This document shows, one piece after another, positions 1 through 13,000 of a stretch of 64,000 nucleotides of DNA. The notes beneath the pieces are model-generated. The model was not told where the DNA came from. It saw only the letters and a program-made list of their open reading frames with translations, and ran no database searches. The position numbers were made by a program, and so were the translations under genes. The stretch's first letter is position 1. Each line of letters starts with the position of its first letter. This DNA is from [Phialemoniopsis] sp. UDSM-2020 (taxonomy: Eukaryota; Ascomycota; Sordariomycetes; Thyridiales; Thyridiaceae): assembly GCA_018873225.1 (NCBI GenBank), contig JAEILZ010000005.1:3348001-3412000 (forward strand). Reading direction: 5' to 3'.

Positions 1-3000
1 TCTCCTGCAGAACGTGGGCATTTTTCGAGCTTCGTGTACAGTGATACTTGTGGCGATGTGTTCAACGTGCACGAGCTTGCGGGTTCAAACTGGCCAACAT
101 TTTAGGGTGATCCGGCAGCTCGGATTAGGCTAACTGCCAGCGAAGGACGGCGCCGATTCGTCTGGAATGCATCAGACCGTTGTCCCCATAACAAATCAAT
201 CCAGAAGAAAAGAAGCTCCGGTCGATGCCAGCAAAGGACATGGGGATTCAAAGTTTGCAGCTAGATAAGCGTCGCATACCTCATGCTCACGGCTTTGCAG
301 ATCAATTCCCAGTCACCCATCGACCTGCTCTGCTTGTGCTTTTCTTGATGGGAAAGAATAAAATCGTGATGGTTGTTTGTTGCGGGATCGCGCGCCCCTC
401 CACAAACTCTCAACCGTGCACACACTCTGTGCATCTTTTCGATAGCGGCGGGGCTAGCCAAAGTTTTGATACGCTGATCACCCCTTAAATTAGAAGCATT
501 TGAGTTGATCACCTGCAGGTACCTTGCACGCCTGCATACCACCATCTTGACTTTTCTCGTATTGTTTTCCCATCAACCACACCCCAAGCATACCGGTCGA
601 ATGATTTGGCTCGGCATCTTCCTCAGCGAATTGAATTGACACGCACAAAATCGATAAAGAAGATCCATGGGAGTGGGAGAGGCGTTGTCTGACAGCACAT
701 TGCACAGTTTGACGCCGTCTTCCCGAATCAATAGATTCGCCCATCAAAGTTCTGACCGTTTGCTGACAGCGCCGGTGGCGTCGCACGTCCTCATGCCCTC
801 CAGCGCCCGATGATTCAATAGCCCCAGGGCCAAGCTGTCAAAGCATTGGTCGACTCTGCGGTGCCCAGACATCGGTATTCTTGGGACCTTTGGCCATTTT
901 CGCCTCGGCTTGCCCAGAAAAATCCCAATCTGGAATTGTCGTGGTCGCGCTTGGACTGGATTTGGGGGATTTGGCGCTGCTGGGTCGGTACCCGAAGTGC
1001 GGCTGAGGTTTTTTGGGCCACGTACGAAATAGTCGGGCGCTGGCGCTGGCCTTGTCGCCGCACCATCGCCTGCACCAAAATTCAATAGTGCGAAATCCAG
1101 ACCCGGCGCAAAAAAACAAAAACTGAAGCGCCGCGTACTCTCTGAAGAAGAAAAAATATTACATCGCTAAGCGACTGAATGCATCGCACCAGCTGAACAA
1201 GTAACGGAAGGACCAGTGTTGTTCGCTCACTCCGTCATTGATCCGGTAGCGCTTGACTCCCGGTGTCTCACATTCATTCCTCGGTCGGTGGTGTTTTCCA
1301 GGCTGCTGATTGCCAGCAAACAAAACAGCACTGCACAGGACTGGATCCACATCAATGATTGCCCCTTTGCATGTCCAAGTTGGGAAATTGCCCGGGGAGG
1401 CAAGATCCCATCCCGAGGCAGATCCTCAAGATCAGCCTCCAGGTGTGCACTGGCTTTCTTTGCAAATCCCCATCGATGAAATCGATCGCTGTCTCAATTG
1501 ATCCCTTGCTCTCATTCCTCGTCGAGAGATCGATCAGGTTGACATCATTTCAGCAAGCTCTGGTGCGAGTCCACTATATTTACCACGTTGGCTGTGGGAC
1601 GCCCGCAAAGTCGGTCGTTCCCGAGGGAAATTCCAATGACTCGAATAAGGTGTGAGACTCTTGTCTCACTGCCCTCCGTAAACGCTTCCCGCGACCCCAG
1701 CGTCCAGGTCCACCATTGTGTTTGCGCGCCCAGAGGAGTGAGACATTGCTCACGTAAGGCAGCTCTGGAGAATGCGCGCTAGTGCCCTGTTGCAACTTCA
1801 AACAAGACTTCTCTGCACCAGGAGCAACTGCCGTAGATATTGCCACATGATGAAGATATAGAATGTGGTATCACTGAAGCTCCATTGATCTTGATATCGA
1901 TGCAATCGGGTGACGGTGATGGCGGGCGCCAAAATTAGGGCTGAACGGTGGACGGTACAGTTGAGGTAGCAATGAGCGGGGGCTTGCCAGACCAGATACC
2001 TGTATTTTTGCCGCGCCTTCGCCTGTCCATTTGGTACCCCCTTCCCTCCGCCAGTACAACCATTACAATTGAATGCTCTTAATATCGCCCGTTCGAGCAG
2101 TGCGGCCGGCTCGTTGAGCTGTGCTAGCTTCGCGCTGCCAAGCCGCTGTATGCAGGGGCAGATCGTGGAGCTTGTCTTCCGTTTCTCATTCTCCATTCGA
2201 GCAAATACAGCATTGAACAACAAAACAGAGTGAGTACATCAACTGTTTCTTTCGCACAGCGTCAGCGAGGGCAGACTTGATGCGCTTTCCATTACCATAG
2301 ACGCAGCAAACACTTTGATTATATCTCCGGACAAGTCCTCGTTTCCCACGTGGGCTCCTCGCAGCTCTGATCTCAAGTTGCTTTTCTGACAAAAGTACTT
2401 CGTGTGCTGTCAAGCTCCAGCTCTAGCTTCAGCCCCATCTCCACCATCACGCCGCCGTAATTTCAGGGCTGTAGGGACACCCTTGCTGCAGCTGTCACGC
2501 TGGCGAGGCGCTACCGCGACCGCTTCGCCTCAAGTGCACTCGCGTCTGACGATGGCTTCCACGCAATCTCCGCCAAGCTTTTCAGTCAGCGGCACCGGCC
2601 GAGACTGGCTTCCGTTTTTGATGCAGAATGCATGCTGCCCATGCACTGCCCTTCCGTAGATAAAGGGGCCCGGGGCGCACCCAGCCAGCCACGCCGTTTG
2701 AGGCTACTGATCTATTGGTTTTATAAGTCGTCTCATCTCCGACTAAGGTCATGGGAGAGGGCGTGAATAAGCCATCTAACGTGGAGAGGAATGACCTCCA
2801 AGCCTTATCGTGTAGCCATAAACACTCCGCCGATCCCGACTCCATCACGTTCCGGCTCTGAGGTCGTCTGAGTAGCAGTTCTCGTGTCAAACAATCCAGA
2901 GATCCAACCATCCGAGCTATATCACACTTCACATGCACTGGTAGCACAAAAACTTTTCGGAGCTTTGACACCTGATCACGTCGACCTTCGCTAGCGTACA

Positions 3001-3136
3001 CTGGTCGGAAGCAGTCCAAGTGACTTCATCTATGCTATTCGTGTATGTACTAGCGCATTATACCTTGGGTCCTGTATCGTGTTCTTCCAATCCATATGTT
3101 GATAATAGAGGTACTCGTCCTGGCCCCAACGTCCTT
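1..3136. other. Intergenic, no supported gene
   Basis: I see no exon chain, signal peptide or recognisable domain here on either strand. Open frames are short (up to about 145 codons), overlap each other on both strands and have no family character. The right end holds the 3' side of the minus-strand secreted-protein gene. A gene that begins left of the window cannot be excluded. Confidence 0.5.
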
Positions 3137-3835
3137 TCAAGCAGTTGGATGTACCACCGCCAAGGTCACCTTCATGCACACCTTGTCACCCGGCCGCGAG
3201 GCTATTGGTGTCACCATGTCAGCGAATACAGTGCTGATCATTAAACAGGGTCGGAGGAAACTTACCAGTGTTGCCCGGAGGAGAGTAGCGAAACTCGTGG
3301 CGGTTACCCGACGCCAGCCTCACACAGATGTGGCCCCCAAGGGTGACAGGGTTTGTCCCACGGCCTCGCAGCACCAACTCCTGCTGCAGCTCGTCTGTGT
3401 CGGGATTGCATCCGTAGACGACGTCAAAGAGTGCCTTTGGGTCGCCTCTCTGCGTCATGAAGATCTTGGTCGTGTTGTCGTCGGCCGTGTACTGTCATCT
3501 CGTGGTTAGTAGCGTCCTCACGTGTCAATCGACGAGAGCTGCGGTGCACATACCTCTCCGTTGATGACGGCGTGAATGATGCCTCTCTCGATCACGCCAT
3601 TAGCCAGGGTCAGGTTGCTCGTCGCGTCGCCGGCCGGGCTGAGGTACAGGTGGTTGTCACCGCCGCCGGCAGGCCACAGGTTCATCAGCCTGTTGTGGAT
3701 GATCGGGAACGACGCGTTCTGCACCTGGATCGCGAAGCCCTCGGTGATGGTATTGGATGGCGCCTCCCCGGGGATGTCGCAGGCCAATGCGGTGGCGAAG
3801 GCGCCAAGGACGACAGCGAGCGATGATTGCAACAT
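3137..3835 (-). CDS. Small secreted protein, unknown function
   Basis: Predicted 190-aa secreted protein in three exons: 3835-3554, 3491-3266 and 3201-3137. Introns of 62 and 64 bp have donors GTATGT and GTAAGT, branch points CTAAC and CTGAC, and YAG acceptors. The exons sum to exactly 191 codons. The first 18 residues look like a signal peptide ending ALA before CDIPGEA. Several N-x-S/T sequons follow (QNASF, SNLTL, DNTTK), and cysteines are few (CDIP, YGCN, HICV, KVCM). No catalytic motif is visible and I do not recognise the family; it has the character of fungal secreted proteins known only from genome surveys. Reading straight through intron 2 would give a different C-terminus (stop at 3219). 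I prefer the spliced version because the donor and branch point are good. Confidence 0.7.
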
Positions 3836-3926
3836 GATTGACTGGCCTTCTTGTCTTTTTGCTTATCCAATTGCGAAATCTGGAGACGGGAAACCCCAGA
3901 ATGTTTGATCGCATCGGGGTGAGGTC

Positions 3927-3934
3927 ATTTTATA
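3927..3934 (-). promoter_or_regulatory. TATA box of the secreted-protein gene
   Basis: TATAAAAT on the minus strand lies about 95 bp upstream of the ATG at 3835, a normal distance for a filamentous-fungal TATA element. Called from sequence and spacing only. Confidence 0.45.
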
Positions 3935-5245
3935 CCTCGGCCGCAAATTGTCTTCATCTAAACTCTGCAGGTGTGTCTGTTGGGAACGGTGAGGGCGGGT
4001 GGTGCCGAGTGCCAAGGATCGATACGAGTTGGATGCAACTGCGTTGCATCTGCATGAGGCTAGAGCCAGACGAGCAGCTGCTCTTCCGTTATTACATGGG
4101 AGCGCATAACAAAGCAATGTGGTAGTATCGGGGTGGAGTGTCAGCCTCTTTCCAGCCTGCCAATGTCGGAAGAAGGCAATTTAACCGCCCAAAGTGGCAT
4201 TCTTGTGCCCGTTGAGTATATCGAACAATTGACAGAAGTCACATGCTCGCTCGGAATGGCAGCATATTATTGCAGGCAATGCTTGAGCTAGAGGCGCCTC
4301 AGCTCGGTGCTTGGGCGAAAGTCATAATGATTCGGCCTCTCGGGTTCATGCGTCCATGAGTTCATGATTGGGCCGTGGTGACGATTCAGCTCCGAAGATG
4401 TGCACGAGGCTTGCTGTAAGGTATCACATACGAAAACTGAAGACACAGTCCCAGTATGGCACGAGATGGTAGTTATACATAGAGTTGACAGTGGGATAAG
4501 CCTGACGATTGGACTGCATCGAAGGTCAACGTACTTGCTACAACGCGAATGTGACATCCTGAGCATGACTAGAATTCCGGGCTGATGCGTTTCGGCCATG
4601 AGTTACCAATATCCTCATGACACTCAGCAGCTTTGTGGGCCATTTTTCCGCATTGTGAAGAGACGAAATCTGCGTACTCGATGCTCACAAGCAGATTGCA
4701 TCTAGTTTCGATATCTTTCCTGGAGTCTCGAAGAACAGATAGAAGCCCATCAAGGGTTCAGGTAAACAAGGAACTTGCTTGGATTTTGCCACTTGCAAGG
4801 ATGATGTCAAGACGTCAGACGTCAACATAATGGTATGTTTACGGTATTAGACCAGTGAGTAGGCCGTTGTAGAGAAGCCGTGAGGATATATCGGAAATAG
4901 TTCGAGAGTCTCACTAACGCCGCAAGGTGCCACTTTTCAGGCTAACCCAGTCTCGCCTATTCTGACATGACATTCGTCGGGTATTCCATAAGCAGCCGGC
5001 AACTTGGTCCAACGACAGCGTAGTTTCAAGACGAGTACTTAGCTTCTTGCTGATTTGAATGAAAACAAGGAAATGATCTGTATGGTGAAGTCGGAGGTCG
5101 GTGTCATAATCTCCGCCTGGTACGATCCTTCGAGATAGACTCGCTAACCTTTGTTCGCATAATAGCAAATCTTGTTGAAGAAGAGAAGAAAGATGTCGAA
5201 ACACAAGAACATGCCTGACAAATGCAATCACTTGAGCTCTGCCCA

Positions 5246-5251
5246 TATAAG
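5246..5251 (+). promoter_or_regulatory. TATA-like element of the lipase gene
   Basis: TATAAG lies about 120 bp upstream of the lipase ATG at 5370. Position and sequence fit a core promoter; no other evidence. Confidence 0.35.
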
Positions 5252-5369
5252 ATCAAGGCTTTCGCCCCTTCACTTGGTATAACCGCACTACGATTCATCC
5301 CAGACTATCTACGACCAGAAGTGGTAAATTGCATTGAGATTCTGGTCCTTCCTTGAAACCCTTTTGAAG

Positions 5370-6725
5370 ATGATTCACAATATCCTAATCTTACTTCTCA
5401 TTGGAGTGGTAAGAGCACTCAACTCAAATCCCTTCACTACCTGGGAAACTCCCGCCGAGCCTCTCCTCCCAAACGAGGATGCCTTTTACATAAACAAGCC
5501 CTCCAACCTTTCATCATACTCCCTAGGCGATCTCATCCGCGTCCGAAAGGCCCCTGGCAACCTGACCGACATGTTCAATGCCTCAGCAGCCTACAACGTC
5601 GTCTACCGCACCGAGGATAGCATGGGCCACCCACTCTGGTCCTTCACAACGTTGCTCAGCCCCCTATCTCCGTCTGAGAACGAGACAACAGCGCAGAGAG
5701 GAGGCTGCTCTACCGGCAACCGAAAAGACAGTGTTCTGCTGTCCTACCAAAGCCCTTACAATACCCCCAACGTCGACTGGTCTATCAGCAGGTTGATGTA
5801 CGACCCATCTGGGATGGCCACCCTCAAGGACATTACCGCGGCGCTCGCAAGGGGTTGGATCGTCTCCGTGCCCGACTTCGAAGGTCCATATGCTGCCTCG
5901 GTGGCCGGCACTCTGGAGGGCAAGGTCGTGCTCGATGGAGTGCGCGCAATCTATCAATTGGCGGCCGCTCCGGCAGACCAGCTGGCAGGACTTCCGGCGC
6001 TTGGTCTCGATACAACGAGCTCAAAGTTCGCCCTCTGGGGCTACTCGGGCGGCGCTATCGTCTCGGGCTGGTCTGGCGAAATGCAGCCTTACTACGCCCC
6101 CGACCTCGGAGATCGGTTCGCTGGCCTCGTGATAGGCGGAATACCGGCAGACTTTATCGTTACGGCTGACCTCTTGGATGGAACGGCCTCAGCCGGTCTG
6201 GTCCCAAACGCTTTGCTTGGCCTCACTCAGCAGTTCCCTGCCTCCAGAGACTACCTCGTCAAGTCGCTTAAGCCAGAGAGGGCGCAGGAGCTCCTAGCCG
6301 CCCAGAACATGTCGGCTACCCAGGCATTCGGCGCATTTGTCAACCAAAGCATCTTTGAATACTTTGTTCACGGCCGAGACTCGCTGAACTCTCCGATGCT
6401 GACGGCACTGTACGCCGCTCACTACGATGTGCGCGGCAAGGGTATCCCCACCGCGCCGGTATTTGCGTACAAGGCTATAGGCGATGAGTTCAGTCCCATA
6501 GAGGTCACGGACGAATTGATCGCTGGGTATTGCAACGGAGGCGCCACGGTGCTCTACGAACGCAATACCGTCGGAGAGCATCTGTCAGAGTATCAGAACG
6601 GACACACTCGGGCTTTGGACTGGATACAAGGTGCCTTCAACGGGTCGTTGACACAGACAGGTTGTATCACTAGGAACGTCAGCGTTGTGGATCCTACTGG
6701 TGCCTTTCTGGGGCAGCAGGGATAG
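5370..6725 (+). CDS. Secretory lipase (CALA/LIP family)
   Basis: Intronless, 451-aa secreted alpha/beta hydrolase of the LIP secretory lipase family (Pfam PF03583, which includes Candida LIP enzymes and Candida antarctica lipase A). It should hydrolyse acylglycerols outside the cell. The start at 5370 is the first ATG; the frame is open upstream only through a TTG. The hydrophobic N-terminus (MIHNILILLLIGVVRA) is a clear signal peptide. The nucleophile motif GYSGG is present with Ser226. Family-typical segments include VPDFEGP, ALWGYSGGA, the YKAIGDEFSP region (acid residue) and VGEHLSEY, the likely catalytic His. Several N-glycosylation sequons are visible. It runs convergently to the giant DUF3638 gene, with 325 bp between stop codons. 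Confidence 0.9.
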   Translation: MIHNILILLLIGVVRALNSNPFTTWETPAEPLLPNEDAFYINKPSNLSSYSLGDLIRVRKAPGNLTDMFNASAAYNVVYRTEDSMGHPLWSFTTLLSPLSPSENETTAQRGGCSTGNRKDSVLLSYQSPYNTPNVDWSISRLMYDPSGMATLKDITAALARGWIVSVPDFEGPYAASVAGTLEGKVVLDGVRAIYQLAAAPADQLAGLPALGLDTTSSKFALWGYSGGAIVSGWSGEMQPYYAPDLGDRFAGLVIGGIPADFIVTADLLDGTASAGLVPNALLGLTQQFPASRDYLVKSLKPERAQELLAAQNMSATQAFGAFVNQSIFEYFVHGRDSLNSPMLTALYAAHYDVRGKGIPTAPVFAYKAIGDEFSPIEVTDELIAGYCNGGATVLYERNTVGEHLSEYQNGHTRALDWIQGAFNGSLTQTGCITRNVSVVDPTGAFLGQQG

Positions 6726-7050
6726 CTTCCTCTGGCAGTGGTAAGGGTCATTTTTAAATAAAGCACTCATTGCTGAAGTGGCTGTCGGCTCAGGACCCGG
6801 GTCCTCCCTTATCTTGTGACAGCATGGAATCCATGGCAAGGGGTCCGGGATTCTAACAGGCAGCCTTTAGAGAAAGTTCATAGCAAGCACCTGATATAGA
6901 CCATCTGTAGGGCTGTACAGTTACAGTAAAAAGACAAATTTCTTCATTCGCATTCTTGTCTGAGTTCAGCTACAGCAATCTAGGAAGGACTTCCCGAGAA
7001 TTATGCAACAGCAAGACAAGATCTTTCAAGTAGCTCTGATCACCTTCATC
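6726..7050. other. Convergent 3' intergenic region
   Basis: This 325-bp stretch between the stops of the lipase (+) and the giant DUF3638 gene (-) presumably holds both 3' UTRs. Nothing else is recognisable. Confidence 0.5.
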
Positions 7051-10000
7051 TCAATCCGTCTCCGAGTTCGACTCTGTAGCCGACTCGGTCTCATCCGAAA
7101 CATCATCCTCTCCATAACACTCCTCGCCCTGCGCAGCTCCGTCTCCCGCCTCAGCGAGACCAGAGGAGAAGAAAACATGACTCCCGTGCAGCTCTCGGCC
7201 CTGCAGCAGGTACCCCATTGGGGTATGAAGGATCTCCTGTCCATTCCGACGCAGGCTGAGGAAACTCAGCAAGCAGCTCCTCAAGTGACCCTGGCAGAAG
7301 CGGGGTTTGTCGGCCGGCTGCTCCCACCACTCCAGGTACTGCTTCAGGGCAGCATATTCGGAAAACTCAAAGTACAGTCGACCAGCGAACACTCTAAGTT
7401 CGATTGGCAACCACTCGGGGAAGTTGTAGTCCTCTGGCAGCTTCGGGATGTTGTAGTATCTTAGGCCGTTGAAGTGCAGCATCATCTTGGTGAGAGGGGC
7501 GGCATAGCTCAACAAGTAAGCCTTGCCGTTCCGCAGCTGATGCAAGATCGGTATGATCAGGTCGGCCTCTTCTGGGATGATGATCATTGCAATCTGCTGT
7601 GCTGGGCACCAGAGAATCCATTCGACCGGTCTGAGCAGGCTGTCGTCCACCGCAACCTTCTTCTTCAACTGGACAGTGCGCATGTACTCGTCGCTGACAT
7701 ACAACTGTGAGCCGGTGGTATCGTACACCGTGTTTCTTGCCGAGCTCGATAGAGGCCATAGCTGAGAATGCGTGCCGGTGACCCTCGGTGGAGCTCAGCG
7801 TCCCATGCTTCGCGAGGTGCATCAGCACCGGGTGGAGGCTGGTGAAGCTCAGGGGCTTGTAGTGATTTGGTTTCTGCTTCTCCACGATCGCCTCCATCTC
7901 GTATTCAACCTCCCTCTCTTGCTCCACCTCTTCCAGGACAGAATGGTGCAGAGACAAAACATCTCCGCTCGTCAAACTTCGCTGCTTGTTCAATTCTTCC
8001 ACCAAGGGCTTCAGGCAACTCGCTGCAGGAATTGAAAACGCCGCATTGGAGGCAGCTCCTGATTTTGGGCCATACAGCTCTTCGAGGGTGTGGCACTCGA
8101 CGGTTCGGATAACCTCAATCAAGGCATCTCGATGGTTCTCGTCGTCTAGAAAGTCGGGAGCATCCAGGCGACCAGAGACTCGACGGATAAAGTCAACGCC
8201 CTGGGCAACATAGAGGTTCCGCAGTTGTCCATTGGCCACACACGTCTGCTCAAGGAGCCACTCTACCACATGCGACGAGTTCACACGCGCATCGTACTTC
8301 AGTCCACAAATGTCCTTGATGCTCCGATCAACCTCCGGCGGGGCATAGAACACAATTGATTGGGTTGTACCCAGTTGCCGAAGCCTCATAGCGGCTACCA
8401 GATAGCAAGAGTCAGTATGTATGCAGAAAACGAGTCGTTTGAAGCGCTTACCTTGGACAGTGTGGTCCTTCACCTGGCCGAGTGCCAACGTCAGCGCACC
8501 GATGGCCTTGTTGGGGAGTTGTAGATCCACCCCACGAGTATGGGCCTCGTCTAGATAGACAAGGCATTCATTCAAGTTGTCGGCGAATGGGCTGGCATGA
8601 AGTGGCACCTTCTGCGGGGGGTCTTTGTAAATGACCCAAGCTCGTCCATCATTCGAAAAGTAGACGGCGCCTTTTGCAATTGGCGAGATTCCCAGCCACG
8701 CCTCGGCAACTCCTTCATTGGAGTGTTCCAAGAAGAAGGCACCTGCATCGATCAGAATCGGGATGCTGTCCTTGCACAATCTATGAAGAAATTCAATTTC
8801 CGAAAATCTCCTGCCATCGATCCTGCAAGCCACTCGGTAGGTGCGATTCCTTCGATCCAGCAAGTAAGTAAGAACCTCGGCATTGGTGTGCTGTAGACTC
8901 GGAAGATCGTCTTGCCTGATGGTGAGCGGAAGCATGATTCGAGAATCATTGGTTCCAGAGAAACCTGTGCTTCGGATAGCCGATAATCGTCGTGTGGACT
9001 CGACCACCTCATGGTACACGGGCAAGTCCCAAGCACTTGACTCAAGCTTGATTGTGAAATTCTTGGCGTGTCTTGGAAATACGAAATGGTTCAAATAGTC
9101 GTTGATTGCGCTTCGTGTGTATCTCACACCTTCCCACAAGCGGCTCATTTGGTTCGAATCATCAGTGTTGATAAAGTTCCAATGTCGAAGAGTTTCGTCC
9201 AATTTACTTCCTTGAGTCCAACGGTCATAAGAGGTGGCTGGATCTTCCGATCTCAAGATGCGTTGTAGACCCTCACGAACTTGGGCTTGGGTCAGGCCCG
9301 AGTAGTAAAAGGCCAAGCAAGTCAGGATAATGGCCACATCAGCATGCCCAAATTCAGCGAGCTCCGATGGACGGCCTTTGGCTTCGTACGGTACAGCGAC
9401 AGGGTGGCGTTCCGGGTGCAGTCCGTATTGGACATTCCAGCGCTTCTTCAGACACAGTGTGAGGATTCCGTTTGATAGAAGGCCACGGACAAGTAGGATC
9501 TTCTTCGACGTTGCTGAATCTAGTTCCGAGAACAACGATATCGCCTTCTTCAAGGTCTGTTTTCCGATGTTGTCATCGAGAAGGACCCGCATCAGAAGGT
9601 CTTTGTCCTCAGTCGCTAGTCGCGATCGAGGTACCAGAAAGGAGGCTCTGCCTTCACAGACGTCTTCCGCGAGAAGGCGATTGAGATGATCCTCTATGCT
9701 TTGTTTGAGGAAGCAGATAGTGGGATAAGCCTTATCAATGGTGCTCTCGATATTCTGCTTGAACTCGGCTTTCATAGTTGGCAGATGATCCTGGATCAAT
9801 GACAGAAGAATCTGAGGGATCTGCCACCTATGCGGAGCTCCGTCAACTGAAATTTGGGAACCGCCCGGATAGATTAGCTGCGTCTTTGGGTCGAGCAGTT
9901 TATCAGACTCGTCCAACACATCTCGCACTTTGCAATCCAGCCAGCGCTGGATCCGGATCATCGGTCGAGCTTGGTCCATCTTGTCATCAATCAATCGTTG

Positions 10001-13000
10001 TAGTCCACTCAGTCTGAAAGAGAGAATGTGCTCTGGAATTGCCAGCACAATGCCGCCACCGTCAAGCAGCTCTTTGTGGTGTGTCCAGTAGAGACGTAGC
10101 ATCTCCTCCGTGGTTGAAGTCCGACGACTGAAGGCAACATGTCTCGCTTCTCTGCCCAAAAGCCCTCCTAATCGTGATTGAATGATCTCAGCGCTCTGAC
10201 GTAGCAACGGTTTGGGTACGATCAGTCTAGCCAATGACTTTTTGCGGTCGGCCAGGACAGCCATAGCCATGGGTACAATACACGATGTTTTGCCTACACT
10301 AAAAGTCAGAATCATGAAACAAGCGAAAAGACCCAGGAAGCTCACCTTGGCCCATGTTCAACTGCAAAACCGAGTTCGATTTAGAGCCAGGCGAAATTAT
10401 GGCATGAGCCACATCCACCTGCTCGGGCCGGATCAGCAAGTCGGATTCAACCTCTAGCAGTAGCCAGTCTGGATGATTGGCAGGATCCCAATTAGTATGC
10501 CCTGGGTTAGCTCGCTCACTAGCCAGCTTGTGACGCTCACTCCTGCGCATGAGGTGAATCATTCTATGCAACTGCTGAAGTTTCGTAACCAGCAGTGCAA
10601 AGGCCACCAGGCTGTTTTTGGCATCGCTGCTCATCTGAATGCCCTCCGATGCTCGGAGGAGCTTGAGGAGATTCGCGATTGTGATGCGCGGCCAGAGATG
10701 CCCAAGTTGCAGCCAGACACTACAATTGCTCGCAGCGGCCAGCGACTCGGACAAGCCTTCGTAGTGACGCTTGCGCTGACTCTCACATATGGCAAGCTCC
10801 TTCATGTAGCCTTCGAACTGGTCCTTCGACATCTCTAGCTCCTTCTGTAATGTCCGCTTAGGTGCGTTGGTGAGTGCCTTCAGGCTGTCTCGCAGATCTT
10901 GACCATACCGATGACGCATCAAGTCTGATGACTGAGTAAACCTGTCCAGAATACTGTCAAGCTTTACGTGATCCGCCGACTTCCGAGCACGAACAGTAGG
11001 ATCTTCAAGCTCATCGTTGGTCTCGAGTTTCGAGCTGATGGCCGGCAAAGCTAGCTGCCGCGACTGAGAGGCGAGACGCACGACAGGGCGGCGGATTTGG
11101 ACCTTTCGGATCAAGGTTGGAAGTGATGTAATTGGTTCGACATGACTGTGAACCGGCAACATATTGTTCCTTGTCCATGACCGGGGGCCACGCACGATAT
11201 TCTCGCCCCTGTGCAGATTCAAGATCCGCTGGAAATTGGCGATGTGCTCCTTAAACAGATTTTTGCCATGCAGTCGCTCCCAATATTCACCCACGGCAGA
11301 AAGTGCTGCATCGAGGTTAAGAAGTCTTGCCTGGAACCCGTCTGCAGTCGGCGACTCGCATGGCCATTGGCGAGACAAATGCCTGGCGAGTGCCGCAGCC
11401 TGACCTTCACGTTCGAATTCCAGATTTTGCATTTGGGTAGTGGAATTACCACCTGCAGGTTGCTGCCGAGCACTGGATTTCGACCGATCCATACGCTTCG
11501 TTCCGAAGGCTTGAATCGTGGTCCTGATAACACTGAGGATAGCGCTCTCCGTTGGTATATTTGGCAGGTTTGGGTCTACGATGGTACTCACGGCCGGTGG
11601 GCCAAGCGACTTCAATTCTGGGAGAAACGTTGCGGCTCCAAGAGCTCGCAGAGCATCCATATTCGGCTTGGTGCTGAACGCGGAAAGACCCAGGCGAAAG
11701 TAGGTAGGATAAGGCTCGTTAGGATCCGTTTTCCGGCAGACGTTGAAGAAAAAGCCCCATTGGGAGATGACATCTTCATCGATCGCGTCGCTTAGAGAGC
11801 CCGAGCCGTCGGCCAGGAGAGACAAACCATAGCCTCCCACATATTCTGCCTTGCTCATGAGGTCGAGCAGCGACTTCTTGACCTCGAAGACTGGTGGCTT
11901 CTCGATGAGGAATCTCACTATTTGGTACACGCCAGTGCCCTCACGCAGATTCACATCCCTATCTCGAGGGCGATAGACAATGTCTTCACTAGAGAGTGAT
12001 TGTCGGGCACGGCTAGCTTCATACCGGCTCCGCTGGAGCTCACCACGCTCGCGCAAAGGGTTCGCGTCCGGGACCTCCATGAAATCCTGCTTTTCTGTGC
12101 CAGAGAAAACTCGAAGGTTGTTTGACTTGGTCATGATCCCTCGGACCAAGTTTTCATAGTCGTCCTGCTGAATGGCCATTGTGAGTCCCGGGTTCCACAC
12201 AACTGTTTGCAGATGGCGCTCGGTCGGAGGATAAAACTCCCTCACAGGACTCAGCTGTCCAAGTGCTTTCAGCAGCGTCCAGGGACCTTGACTCAGTTCC
12301 GTCCATGGCGATGTACTGCCGGATCTCAAGATCGACAGCGCTTCCTCTGCTCCGGTGCGTCCCGTCAGCGGGTCGGGCAGCACGAACGAGGTATGAGCAT
12401 GAATCAGAACTTTCGAGAGGGCTATGAATGGCTCGGCGGCACAAGAAATCCGACCAATAGGTTTGGAAATCTCGAACTTTGCGTAATTTGTAGCGGCAAT
12501 GGCATACACTGAAACGTGCATACCATCTCTCACGGAAGTGTATGCCTTACCCAGAGGAGATATAAGGCTTCGCTTCTGATGGTTTTGCTGATCGCGGAGA
12601 ACAATCATGCTCTTGTACCCATAGAAGGTCCCACAATCTTGATCTGGGTCTATCTCCATCTTCAGTTCGCGGCATTCGAGGCGGCCTACTGGGTTGACGA
12701 AGAAGGACAACTCGAAGTTTCTGAGGTCGACACATAAATGTTTCGTCTCAAGATGGTAGACGGTCAGACTTTGGCGATGCTCAAATCCCTCGAAGCACAA
12801 GCCGATCTTGTTGAAAGTGGCAGATTGGGGGTTGACCAGTATCTCGACCTTGCCTGCACGGAGCCGCTGTGCCCGCCGCGTTGTCAGGTCTAGGATCCAA
12901 TCTGTGGCAGGGTCATCCCACCACCTAGAAAGCTGACGGCGAATGTGTAATTTTCTGGTTGTCAGATTCAGCCAGTGTACTGAATTGTCGATAAGACTTG

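Larger units (their letters stand above)
3836..5369. other. Divergent intergenic region
   Basis: This 1.5-kb stretch separates two genes transcribed away from each other: the minus-strand secreted protein and the plus-strand lipase. Apart from the two TATA-like elements near its ends I see no gene. The short open frames here lack family resemblance or plausible splicing. Confidence 0.5.

Noticed and set aside
2582..3019. 145-codon minus-strand frame
   Set aside because: No signal peptide, domain or neighbouring exon; composition looks random.
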